Source: Saliniradius amylolyticus (lineage in GTDB: Bacteria; Pseudomonadota; Gammaproteobacteria; Enterobacterales; Alteromonadaceae). Taken from it: a DNA stretch of 64,000 nucleotides. The notes beneath the pieces are model-generated. The model was not told where the DNA came from. It ran no database searches and saw only the letters and a program-made list of their open reading frames with translations. This document shows, piece after piece, positions 28,607-36,311 of the stretch. Made by a program: the position numbers and the translations under genes. Each line of letters opens with the position of its first letter. Position 1 is the stretch's first letter. The stretch spans positions 2,666,001-2,730,000 of the forward strand of contig NZ_CP029347.1 in assembly GCF_003143555.1 (NCBI RefSeq), given 5' to 3'.

Positions 28607-30204
28607 TTCAAAATTTCAAGATATGAATCCAATCCACGGAAAAAGCCTGTCGTATCATCCAACCAAGGCCAATGTTTATCCGAGTCCAACTCGACATAAG
28701 CTGACTGCTTGATATTCCTTTTTAGATACCTTCCGTTATCCACACGAAGCATTTGATCCCCACGGGCGTGAACAATAAGACAGGGTAAATGCAGCTCTGG
28801 TAACAACGGGCGCACATCCATATGTTTGGCGGCTAAGAGGATTCGTTTAATCATAGAGGGGCTGGACGCTGTTCGCACTGTTCTAGCCCACCACAATGCC
28901 AGCTCCGTATATTGCTCGGCCCCTGGCGCGAAGTCCTTCAGATTCAGTGCCGTTCCCCATTCTTTTTGTAGTATGGATAACCATTTATCGTAATTATCCC
29001 CGGATAATGTGTAGGGGTAGTCTTCATCTTTAATCCATTTTGCCGCCGTTCCAATCAACACCAGCCCCTCCACTTTCTGGGCCAATTTATTTGCCGTATA
29101 AATGGCCGCCGGACCACCTTCAGAAAGCCCCGCAATGATAACTTTGTCACAACCGTAATGGTTAATGATCGATGAGATATCACTACAGGTATCACTTAAG
29201 GACGGAGGCTGCCCAATACGATCTGAGAGACCAACGCCTCTCTTGTCGAAAATGATAAGGTTGGCCCTCAAGGCAATAGATTCCAGAAAAGATCTTAAAT
29301 TTGGCTCCTCAAGAAGACGATCCAGGTGTGACACAAAGCCCCAAACAAAGATGATCGTTTTGTTGCTGGGCTGCGTCGAGCGAAAGTACTTAGTGGCGAT
29401 ATAGACACCATTGTTCTCAACAAACTCTACCTCCTCAAGAGGAGGTATGGACGTATAAGCCTGTCTGGTACCTCGCATTCCTTCTGAGAGAATAGACGCC
29501 TTATATTGCTCTACGTTGGGTGACGGCCGAACGCCCAGTTCCGATTCAATGAGCTGTGAATAACCCTTATATTCCTCTATTGCCTTCTGGTTGAGTCCCT
29601 TCAGATGGTAAATACGCATCAGGCACATTATGGCCAGCTCGTTGTAAGGGTCCAATTTCTTTAATGTTGTTGCAACGGAAGCGTCCCCTTCCTCGCTCGT
29701 TCTATGAGTATCTACAAAGGGTTGCAGTTTGTTTTCCAGACAAGCTATTACTTCCTGTTTCAGTGAAGCTCTTTGCGCCTCTATCCACTCACGCATTTCA
29801 TCAGAAAGCCCCTGCTCCACTCCATCCAGAAACTCTCGTTCAGCAACCGCAAGAATATCTGTAGCAAAACGGCGGCCAACCAAATCCGCTCTCAACTCCA
29901 GAGCGTCTAGCGTCAATGGAAATTGTGAAGATAAGCGAATCAGCTCACCATTGCTCTCACTCCAGCCGCTACCAAGGACCTGATTCAAATCAGAGATACA
30001 ACTTCTGAGTGCCACTCTGGCGTTGCCTGACTCAGAATCAGGCCAGAGTAACATTGCCAACTTCTCTCTACTGGCAAACCGTCTCGACATAGCAAGATAA
30101 ACAAGCAGGAGTAAGGACTTCTTTCTCCTTAGCCTAAGTAGGCTATCTCCTTGATAAATAGCAACCTCTCCCAAAGTCACTAATCGAAAGTAACTCTCCT
30201 GCAT
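28603..30204 (-). CDS. SARP/BTAD transcription regulator fused to an alpha/beta-hydrolase
   Basis: 533 residues. Residues about 5-100 form an AfsR/SARP-type winged helix (RRKKSLLLLVYLAMS, REKLAMLLWPDSESGNARVALRSCISDLN). Residues about 100-240 form the BTAD helical domain (LDPYNELAIMCLMRIY, IESELGVRPSP). Residues 255-533 are an alpha/beta-hydrolase with oxyanion segment VWGFVSHL, FDKRGVGLSD, nucleophile Ser361 in GLSEGG, Asp483 in ARGDQ and His511 in DKHWPW. The hydrolase type is the one elsewhere joined to guanylate cyclases or LuxR domains, so it may sense or cleave a small ligand. SARP-like boxes at 30294 and 35962 are likely targets. Confidence 0.85.
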   Translation of the reverse strand: MQESYFRLVTLGEVAIYQGDSLLRLRRKKSLLLLVYLAMSRRFASREKLAMLLWPDSESGNARVALRSCISDLNQVLGSGWSESNGELIRLSSQFPLTLDALELRADLVGRRFATDILAVAEREFLDGVEQGLSDEMREWIEAQRASLKQEVIACLENKLQPFVDTHRTSEEGDASVATTLKKLDPYNELAIMCLMRIYHLKGLNQKAIEEYKGYSQLIESELGVRPSPNVEQYKASILSEGMRGTRQAYTSIPPLEEVEFVENNGVYIATKYFRSTQPSNKTIIFVWGFVSHLDRLLEEPNLRSFLESIALRANLIIFDKRGVGLSDRIGQPPSLSDTCSDISSIINHYGCDKVIIAGLSEGGPAAIYTANKLAQKVEGLVLIGTAAKWIKDEDYPYTLSGDNYDKWLSILQKEWGTALNLKDFAPGAEQYTELALWWARTVRTASSPSMIKRILLAAKHMDVRPLLPELHLPCLIVHARGDQMLRVDNGRYLKRNIKQSAYVELDSDKHWPWLDDTTGFFRGLDSYLEILN

Positions 30205-30293
30205 AAAACCCCGTAAATAAGTAGATAAGAGATTAGTTAAGCTAATGGAAGGCTCTAAAGGATTACCCTGCCCATTCTATAGTCTATGACATC

Positions 30294-30325
30294 TGTCACG
30301 CTTTTGTCATGGTCAACCGTACTAT
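30294..30325 (+). promoter_or_regulatory. SARP-type operator and promoter
   Basis: Direct heptamers TGTCACG (30294-30300) and TGTCATG (30305-30311) have a 4-bp spacer. The second is followed after 8 bp by TACTAT (30320-30325), a weak -10. This spacing is the known SARP layout. The direction is plus, towards the gene at 30480. The site lies 90 bp upstream of the divergent SARP-hydrolase start, so it may also act there. An overlapping palindrome TGACATCTGTCA spans 30287-30298. Confidence 0.6.
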
Positions 30326-30479
30326 GAAGTCATTGTCTTAGCTACCTCTGGAGATTACTGATGATTATTCTTCAGAAGCCCAACCTTTTTCAGATAAATA
30401 TATATTTTTAAAGGGCGCCATAGCTAGAAAAAATAATCATATCCTTTTTACCAATATCGTGAAAAAAAGGCAGATAAAA

Positions 30480-30788
30480 ATGTACAACATGACTGTCGGG
30501 CTATACATTCACAACTCTATTGAATATGAGAAGTACAGAAGAAAGATAAGCCCGATACTAAGAGAACACGACGGGAACTTCAAACTAGACTTTTGGGTTA
30601 TTCCTTTAAGAGAGGACAAGAAGATAAACAGACTCTTCATAATACAGTTCCCAAATAAAAAAATGATGAAAAAGTTCTTCTCTGATGAGAGGTACTTAAG
30701 AGCAAAAGCCGCACACTTCGAGACTTCTGTTTCGGAAACCATCATCTACCAGCGCTACTTTTACGAAAAAAAACATCAAAATGAATAA
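30480..30788 (+). CDS. Small DUF1330-like alpha-beta barrel protein
   Basis: 102 residues from the ATG at 30480, with AGG nine bases upstream; a GTG at 30459 is a weaker alternative. The pattern YxxYRxxxxPILREHDG followed by FIIQFPNKKMMKKFFSDERYLRAKAAHF fits the DUF1330 dimeric alpha-beta barrel family of unknown function. The region is very A+T-rich (15 G+C in 30421-30480). It follows the SARP-type promoter and overlaps the next gene by 8 bp. Confidence 0.65.
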   Translation: MYNMTVGLYIHNSIEYEKYRRKISPILREHDGNFKLDFWVIPLREDKKINRLFIIQFPNKKMMKKFFSDERYLRAKAAHFETSVSETIIYQRYFYEKKHQNE

Positions 30789-31245
30789 ATCAATACCACT
30801 GATAGCTATAGCCATAGCAGTTAATGCATATTATATCGTTAAGCTCGAAAGCAGCCCAATGGATGCATCTGAGGATGCAATGACTTTAGAAGTAGTATCT
30901 TGCTCGGGTGGGACCAATGATTACCCTCGAATGGACTCTGTCGCAAGTGCTAAAGAAAAACTAATTATAACACCAGTAGAACAACCCACAACGGAGGAAA
31001 TAACGAAAGAAGAACCATCGTCCACCCCCAATAAACAGCACCTCCCGGAAGATATAACTCAGGCAGTTGAAGATGCCAAAGGACTGATATCAGGACTCTC
31101 TGAAGCAAGCTCTCCTGCGCAGTATTTAGAAGTCAGAAAAGAACTGCACAAGCTCAGCCGGGATGAATACCACCATGTTATGAAGTGGTTAATAATAGAG
31201 TCAAACAAAGGCAACATTAACTTTGACATTGCCTTTCTAAATTAA
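30781..31245 (+). CDS. Hypothetical exported or membrane-anchored protein
   Basis: 154 residues. An N-terminal hydrophobic stretch (IPLIAIAIAVNAYYIV) is followed by a Thr/Glu/Pro-rich linker (about 60-85) and a helical C-terminal part. No family recognised. The start overlaps the DUF1330-like gene by 8 bp, indicating coupled translation. The next gene follows after 12 bp. Confidence 0.55.
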   Translation: MNKSIPLIAIAIAVNAYYIVKLESSPMDASEDAMTLEVVSCSGGTNDYPRMDSVASAKEKLIITPVEQPTTEEITKEEPSSTPNKQHLPEDITQAVEDAKGLISGLSEASSPAQYLEVRKELHKLSRDEYHHVMKWLIIESNKGNINFDIAFLN

Positions 31246-31257
31246 AAGAGGATTAAA

Positions 31258-31641
31258 ATGAGAACAGCATTATTTCTTATTATTCTAGTCGCGTCATCAG
31301 TGGCCTCAGCCAACGGCGGGGTTTATATGTACGACTTCTATTCCGGCGGCTACAAATTCACATCCGTTTCAGGAACAATTAGCCATATCGCAGAAAAGGG
31401 CGAAGGCGCTTATTTAAACTGCAAGAGTAACCTTTTCAAGCACAGTTTATACTGCCATGCAAAAGACTCCAATGGCAATCGAGCCTCCTGCTATAAATAC
31501 ATGGACTACGCTAAGACATCACGAATTCTCGGCGCTATAAATTCAGCTAGCTCAGTGAGATTTGAAGTTGGCGAGGATGGAAACTGTTACGACCTCACCA
31601 TAACCAATGGATCTAGCTACTTAAGTGCTTTTTTTAGGTAA
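31258..31641 (+). CDS. Small secreted cysteine-containing protein
   Basis: 127 residues with a clear signal peptide (MRTALFLIILVASSVASA). The mature chain has Cys in YLNCKS, LYCHAK, ASCYKY and GNCYDL, enough for two disulfides. No known domain recognised. An AGAGGA ribosome-binding site is present. It is third in the operon starting at the SARP-type promoter. A small hairpin AGGGCC/GGCCCT (31650-31672) follows. Confidence 0.6.
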   Translation: MRTALFLIILVASSVASANGGVYMYDFYSGGYKFTSVSGTISHIAEKGEGAYLNCKSNLFKHSLYCHAKDSNGNRASCYKYMDYAKTSRILGAINSASSVRFEVGEDGNCYDLTITNGSSYLSAFFR

Positions 31642-31729
31642 GTCTTTTAAGGGCCTGCCATGACCGGGCCCTGCTACCGAAATGACAGAAATTCATGGAT
31701 ATAAATTCAGCCTAAAATATAAGAGTGCT

Positions 31730-32431
31730 ATGAAAAAACTTATAGGATTGATCACTTTTACTTTACTTTCAGGGTGTAACTTGGAAAGCTCAGAAAAAGA
31801 ATCAGAACCTCCTATGTCCGTTACACTTGAGTTTGACTTTAATCAGGGCTTGCACTCATGGCAGGCTGGATTCTCGGATTTTCCTCCAGGAGATAAAGAG
31901 AGCTATGCACTCGAGTCTGGCATTGAAATGCTACCTAACAAAGATAACCAGCAAGGGTTTTATTTAAAAGGCTTCAACAAAAGTGATGACCTTTTCATGT
32001 TTATGAAGCGACCGATCTCTGAACTGGTCCCTAATACACACTATACCCTAAGCGGTTCAGTGACTTTTCTCTCCAACGCTGGCAAGAGCTGCTCAGGCAT
32101 CGGAGGGGCTCCGGGTGAGTCCGTTTACGTCAAGCTTGGAGCATCGGAAATTGAACCTGAACAAGCCGATTATTACATGAATATCGACATCGGAAGTCAG
32201 TCCCACTCAGGCAATGATGCATTAGTTATGGGTAACATTGCGGTAGACAACGTGGACTGCAGTGGCGGCCAATTCGAAGAAAAGACCTTAACTCTTGAAG
32301 ACAGCAGAGGTCTGCCAATACAAACTTCAGAAAACGGGGACTTATGGATATTGTTAGGTACCGACTCTGGCTTTGAAGGCGTTTCAGAAGTGTTTTACAC
32401 GTCCATAACACTGACCCTGTCCCCCGCTTAA
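31730..32431 (+). CDS. Lipoprotein of unknown function
   Basis: 233 residues from the ATG at 31730, chosen because it opens a lipoprotein signal (MKKLIGLITFTLLSGC) with lipobox LSGC. The upstream frame to 31682 lacks this logic. The mature part (LEFDFNQGLHSWQAGFSDFPP...YTLSGSVTFLSNAG) looks like a beta-sandwich, as in carbohydrate-binding-like modules, but no family can be named. The ribosome-binding site is weak. The methyltransferase gene follows after 18 bp. Confidence 0.7.
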   Translation: MKKLIGLITFTLLSGCNLESSEKESEPPMSVTLEFDFNQGLHSWQAGFSDFPPGDKESYALESGIEMLPNKDNQQGFYLKGFNKSDDLFMFMKRPISELVPNTHYTLSGSVTFLSNAGKSCSGIGGAPGESVYVKLGASEIEPEQADYYMNIDIGSQSHSGNDALVMGNIAVDNVDCSGGQFEEKTLTLEDSRGLPIQTSENGDLWILLGTDSGFEGVSEVFYTSITLTLSPA

Positions 32432-32449
32432 ACGTTCAAGGCAAATGAT

Positions 32450-33181
32450 ATGACCAACACTCAGGAACATTATGAATCCCATCTGGGCCCCATTTACTCC
32501 TGGTCGTTGGGAGGAGCGGAAACAGCCATAAGTCAAGGTAGAAAAGAGCTAAAAGAGTTGGGTATCAGCCCAGCTACAACAGGCACCGCCATTGACCTTG
32601 GTGCGGGCTTTGGCACTCATTCGGTTCCATTGGCTGAGAACGGCTACAATGTGCTGGCTATCGACTCTTGCCCGACCTTAATCAGCGAGCTCCGCCAACA
32701 TTCAGCTTCCCTCCCGATTAGGCTGATCCAAGATGATCTGCACAGCTTTCCTGATTACATTAAGGAAAAGGTGGATCTTATACTGTGTATGGGGGACACC
32801 CTGACACACCTAGCAAATAAAAAGGCTGTGGCAGAACTTATCAATACACTATCGGAAAATATAATTCCAGGCGGTTATTTTATTGCTACATTTAGGGACT
32901 ATTCCGAAGCTTTAGTATCAGAAAATCGCTTTATTCCCGTTCAAAGTGACGAAAACCGCATACTTACCTGTTTTCTGGAGTACTCATACTCTCACGTTAT
33001 TGTTCACGATATTCTTCACGAACGGCAACACTCTCACTGGAGTACGAGTGTCAGTCAATATAAGAAGCTACGTATCAACCCAGGCTGGATGATAAACGTC
33101 TTAAATAAATACGGTTTTAGCGTACGGATGGAGCAGGGTTTCTCCGGAATGATTCGTCTCGTCGCCCAAAGACAATCGTAG
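32450..33181 (+). CDS. Class I SAM-dependent methyltransferase
   Basis: 243 residues. Motif I is AIDLGAGFGTHSVPLAENG, with acidic AIDSCP after it. A DTLTHL segment and the post-core strand GGYFIATFRDYSE complete a class I fold. The N-terminus (YESHLGPIYSWSLGG) resembles small-molecule methyltransferases more than RNA enzymes. The substrate is unknown. It lies between the lipoprotein and cupin genes and probably belongs to one transcript with them. Confidence 0.8.
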   Translation: MTNTQEHYESHLGPIYSWSLGGAETAISQGRKELKELGISPATTGTAIDLGAGFGTHSVPLAENGYNVLAIDSCPTLISELRQHSASLPIRLIQDDLHSFPDYIKEKVDLILCMGDTLTHLANKKAVAELINTLSENIIPGGYFIATFRDYSEALVSENRFIPVQSDENRILTCFLEYSYSHVIVHDILHERQHSHWSTSVSQYKKLRINPGWMINVLNKYGFSVRMEQGFSGMIRLVAQRQS

Positions 33182-33215
33182 AATAACAGAGCTTGACCAT
33201 ATCAGGTTGCATATA

Positions 33216-33557
33216 ATGAAAGTAATAAACACCAAGAACGCCACCCACTACCGATGGGGAACTAACTCTGACGGATGGCACCTATTGCATTCAGATGAGT
33301 TGAGTATTATTGAAGAGAGAGTGCCCCCAGGTGAAGCTGAACAACGCCATTATCATAAGAGGTCTCAGCAGTTCTTTTATATTCTCTCAGGCTTGGCTCA
33401 TATAGAAATAGATGCAGAGATATTTTGCCTTCATCAAGGATGCGGCATTCATGTTTCGCCGGGATGCACACACAAACTGGAGAATAAGAGCTCTCAGGAG
33501 CTGCGCTTTTTAGTTGTATCCCAGCCCCACTCCCATAGTGACAGAGTCGAGGTATAA
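33216..33557 (+). CDS. Single-domain cupin
   Basis: 113 residues from the ATG at 33216 (AGG nine bases upstream). Cupin motif 1 is present as HYHKRSQQFFYILSG and motif 2 as GCGIHVSPGCTHKLEN. The His and Glu/Gln pattern could bind a metal. Such small cupins act as isomerases, dioxygenases or sensors. The function here is not determinable. It is 34 bp after the methyltransferase gene. Confidence 0.8.
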   Translation: MKVINTKNATHYRWGTNSDGWHLLHSDELSIIEERVPPGEAEQRHYHKRSQQFFYILSGLAHIEIDAEIFCLHQGCGIHVSPGCTHKLENKSSQELRFLVVSQPHSHSDRVEV

Positions 33558-33628
33558 GAGCTCCCCCGAGTTTCACCATTATTGTGTCAGTACAAACACA
33601 TAAAATATCTACAAAAGCAGGATACAAC

Positions 33629-34084
33629 ATGAACTTAAACTATAGATCAGCACAGAGGAGTGACTTAGAAGGTCTGGTGGAATTGCTTATCAATGATCCA
33701 CTTGGTCACTCACGAGAAGACGCTTCTTACCCACTAAATCAAGCCTATGAATCGGCATTTGAAGCAATTGATAAGGACACCAACAACGAGCTTCTTGTTG
33801 TTGAATTAAATGGCAAATTAGTCGGCATGCTTCAGCTTACCTTTATCCCTTACCTCACCCATATAGGAAGTTGGCGCTGCTTGATTGAAGGTGTGCGCAT
33901 TCACGAAAGTAGCCGTGGCCAAGGCTTTGGTGAGCAGATGTTTAAGCACGCCATTTCGTTGGCCAAAGACAAAGGTTGTAAAATAGTTCAGCTCACCAGT
34001 GACAAACAGCGTCCTGATGCCATTCGGTTCTATGAGAAATTAGGATTCAGAGCGAGCCACGAAGGATTCAAGCTTTCACTGTAA
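33629..34084 (+). CDS. GNAT-family N-acetyltransferase
   Basis: 151 residues from the ATG at 33629 with AGGA upstream; the open frame back to 33584 is less likely. The acetyl-CoA site RGQGFGEQMFKHAI and the C-terminal AIRFYEKLGF are typical. Substrate unknown. Last gene of the plus-strand group in the island; convergent with the esterase gene. Confidence 0.88.
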   Translation: MNLNYRSAQRSDLEGLVELLINDPLGHSREDASYPLNQAYESAFEAIDKDTNNELLVVELNGKLVGMLQLTFIPYLTHIGSWRCLIEGVRIHESSRGQGFGEQMFKHAISLAKDKGCKIVQLTSDKQRPDAIRFYEKLGFRASHEGFKLSL

Positions 34085-34137
34085 TTGGACTAATTTGCAG
34101 ACTCTGGATTCCCCTATAAGGACCCTTTCAATGTTAA

Positions 34138-35091
34138 TTAGAGCAAAACTAGTCTCTCTCGGAAGAATGTCTCGATCAACTTGGAACCATCAATGTCCGT
34201 ATTCACTTTGCCGAGGTAATGCGGGAAAGGAAATTGACTACCAGGCCAAGTATGACCACCTTCAGATAGCAAATAGGATATAACTGCGGTTTGATTCCTG
34301 CAGTCGTTATAAGTAAGTACCTTAACTGACTCAGCGAAGTTCTTGACTCTGGGTTTAGCTACACATTCGTACCGCTTTACCCAAGCTTTCACCGCTTCTT
34401 TGACTCCATATTGCCAATACGGGGGCGTTTTGGCTTTCGCATCCAGTGTGTAGGGGTTAATGGGGTCGTCTAAGCTATGAAATGACAGTATGGAAGGGGT
34501 TCCTAAAGCATCACATGAATCACCATCCAATTCCGGCTGTCGGATACCAGCAACTAAAGCAACTGCGGCAATCTGTTCAGACATCTTACATGCAAGCATT
34601 GAAGCCATCCTTGCTCCACCTGAAAAACCAGTCGCAAAAATAGGTAATTCGGGTAGTCGGTATCGGCTATTCAATTGGGCAATGATCTGCTGAACCATTT
34701 GTACATCATCGCTATATTTGGGGCTAGATGGCACATTCCATGTGTACCCTCCGCTTAAGAAGGGGCGAGCCGCTTCGGGTACAACCAGTAAAGCATTTAA
34801 ACTAACAGCAACCTGCTGCATGTTACTGATCTTCAAGTGTTGTCTCGGATCACTACCAGAGCCATGAAAGTCGAATAGAATAGCCTCAGGAAAGCCCATA
34901 CCTTCCGGCACCGATAAATGATAACGGCGCGGCTCACCCGAAACATGTATCGTCAACGTCTCATTGATAGCCATAAATTTAGAATACGCATACGACTCAA
35001 GATCAGGTTGCCTTTCTACTGCATCGGGACTTTTTACCTCTGCAAGAAAAACCAGTATTATCAAAATTAATCTGGATATTGAGTACTTCAT
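34138..35091 (-). CDS. Exported esterase of the PHB-depolymerase / LpqC (CE1-like) type
   Basis: 317 residues with an N-terminal signal or anchor (LILIILVFLAEV). FDFHGSGSDPR forms the oxyanion side. Ser157 in GFSGGARMA is the nucleophile. SLDDPINPY carries the Asp and GGHTWPGS the His. The family contains feruloyl esterases and polyhydroxyalkanoate depolymerases, so the real ester is uncertain. The start overlaps the stop of the membrane methyltransferase gene by 4 bp, so the two proteins are made together from the SARP-type promoter near 35950. Confidence 0.83.
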   Translation of the reverse strand: MKYSISRLILIILVFLAEVKSPDAVERQPDLESYAYSKFMAINETLTIHVSGEPRRYHLSVPEGMGFPEAILFDFHGSGSDPRQHLKISNMQQVAVSLNALLVVPEAARPFLSGGYTWNVPSSPKYSDDVQMVQQIIAQLNSRYRLPELPIFATGFSGGARMASMLACKMSEQIAAVALVAGIRQPELDGDSCDALGTPSILSFHSLDDPINPYTLDAKAKTPPYWQYGVKEAVKAWVKRYECVAKPRVKNFAESVKVLTYNDCRNQTAVISYLLSEGGHTWPGSQFPFPHYLGKVNTDIDGSKLIETFFRERLVLL

Positions 35092-35852
35092 CCGTTTTTC
35101 CCTTTTCTCAGTTGCTTATTGCTACTAAATATGAGGGGTATGAAGGGCGGAACTTCTTCCTTGTACTTTAAGTAATCTGGGCCAATATCCTGAACCAAGT
35201 CCTTCTCTTCGTGAGGCGTAGCCAGGAGAATGTAAACCAAAACCCCAACAGCAAATACCAGATGCCCCAGAGTCATGACCGGAGTACACCATGCAATCAA
35301 AACCCAACAGCTGGATATCGGATGCCTAACTACGCCATACAGAAATTTTGTTGAGAAGGGCGGATCCATGCTTTGCTTCTTAAGGAAATGATTCCAAGCC
35401 TGAGCCAGACCCAACAGATGAAAGTGTCCTATCGGGAAGGAGCTCATCACCATCAGCGCCCAGAAGAAAAAATAAAGACCAAGGATCAGGGTTACAACCT
35501 CAGGGTGATTAACCTGCCAGATAATGATGTCGATCGGTTGCCAGAAAATAACCAATACTGCAGTCATTAGAGCAGTAAAGTACAGATAGGTCGCTCGTTG
35601 TACAGGAACTGGATGATAGCGTTTCAACCAGTGCTTAAATTTAGTACGAGCGGTCAGAGAGTGATGCAGCCCGAAAAGACTGATCAAGGCAGCATTCACA
35701 AACAGCGATATCCATACGTTACCTGGCTCCCCATCGTTGATGCCTTTAGGTACAGCGACATTGATAATAAAGCCCATCAAATATATAAGGCTTAGCACTC
35801 CCACTAAATATCCACCCAGTGCATAAACCAGAATAAGTAACCGCTTTAGCAT
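35088..35852 (-). CDS. Membrane methyltransferase of the MddA / NnrU / ICMT type
   Basis: 254 residues with about six membrane helices. GLHHSLTAR near residue 61, GHFHLLGLAQAW near 150, and YGVVRHPISSCW followed by TPVMTLGHLVF match the methanethiol S-methyltransferase (MddA) and isoprenylcysteine methyltransferase superfamily. A late Glu-rich EEKDL precedes YLKYKEEVP. MddA makes dimethyl sulfide from methanethiol; whether this protein shares that substrate is not known. First gene of a two-gene operon with the esterase. Confidence 0.75.
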   Translation of the reverse strand: MLKRLLILVYALGGYLVGVLSLIYLMGFIINVAVPKGINDGEPGNVWISLFVNAALISLFGLHHSLTARTKFKHWLKRYHPVPVQRATYLYFTALMTAVLVIFWQPIDIIIWQVNHPEVVTLILGLYFFFWALMVMSSFPIGHFHLLGLAQAWNHFLKKQSMDPPFSTKFLYGVVRHPISSCWVLIAWCTPVMTLGHLVFAVGVLVYILLATPHEEKDLVQDIGPDYLKYKEEVPPFIPLIFSSNKQLRKGKNG

Positions 35853-35947
35853 ATGCTTTTCCTCTACTTTTAATTACAAAGACGAGGCACGTAGACTCAT
35901 ATACATAATACTCAGTGCTATTTAGCCCACTCTGCGTCATAAACAGC

Positions 35948-35979
35948 ATTGTCACGATAACCGTGACAACAGTGTGACA
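35948..35979 (-). promoter_or_regulatory. SARP-type operator and promoter of the methyltransferase-esterase operon
   Basis: On the minus strand TGTCACA (35973-35979) and TGTCACG (35962-35968) are separated by 4 bp. An 8-bp gap then leads to GACAAT (35948-35953), a weak -10. The layout is identical to the site at 30294. It lies about 95 bp upstream of the 35852 start. Its right side also forms an inverted repeat, TTGTCACG/CGTGACAA (35949-35969). Confidence 0.62.
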
Positions 35980-36063
35980 AGATTGGAGAAAGAGGTTGAG
36001 AGGGGAAGGGAGGAGAACTAAGAGAAGAGCCCAAAGGACGAATCGGCTCGCTAACGCATTCTA

Positions 36064-36091
36064 CCGGAAAAGGGAATTTCCCCTTTTCCGG
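36064..36091 (-). terminator. Hairpin downstream of rhlE
   Basis: The 11-bp arms CCGGAAAAGGG and CCCTTTTCCGG enclose a 6-base loop, 22 bp past the rhlE stop. It is not present beside the left relic, so it is outside the duplicated segment. No T run follows. Confidence 0.55.
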
Positions 36092-36112
36092 GTCTTAGAT
36101 TGGCAATTAAGC

Positions 36113-36311
36113 TCTAAGCGCTGACGCTGCGCTCCTGGCGCGAGCGATGACGGCCAGAGCCGCCGTTAGCATTGCCATTATTGCCGTTACCGGCATTATT
36201 TCCGCGACGCGGCCTGCGACGGCGCTGGTTGTTACGCGGCTTGTCTTCTTTAACCTCAGGCTTGGCGTTGGGATCTGGCTCGAAACCTTCGATGATCTCA
36301 CGAGGCAGCTG
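36113..36311. repeat. Right copy of a 199-bp direct repeat (rhlE 3' end)
   Basis: This segment recurs at 26281-26479 in the same orientation with one mismatch. The match starts exactly at the rhlE stop codon (one base outside) and stops at GAGGCAGCTG. The two copies bracket about 9.6 kb of accessory genes. Confidence 0.95.

Noticed and set aside
32226-32411. Minus-strand frame over the lipoprotein gene
   Set aside because: It is a shadow of 31730-32431, which has a lipobox signal and sits in an operon.
26996-36113. Integrase, transposase, tRNA or phage attachment genes expected for an island
   Set aside because: None of the proteins between the rhlE copies has recombinase motifs and no tRNA cloverleaf was visible, so I do not call a named mobile element.
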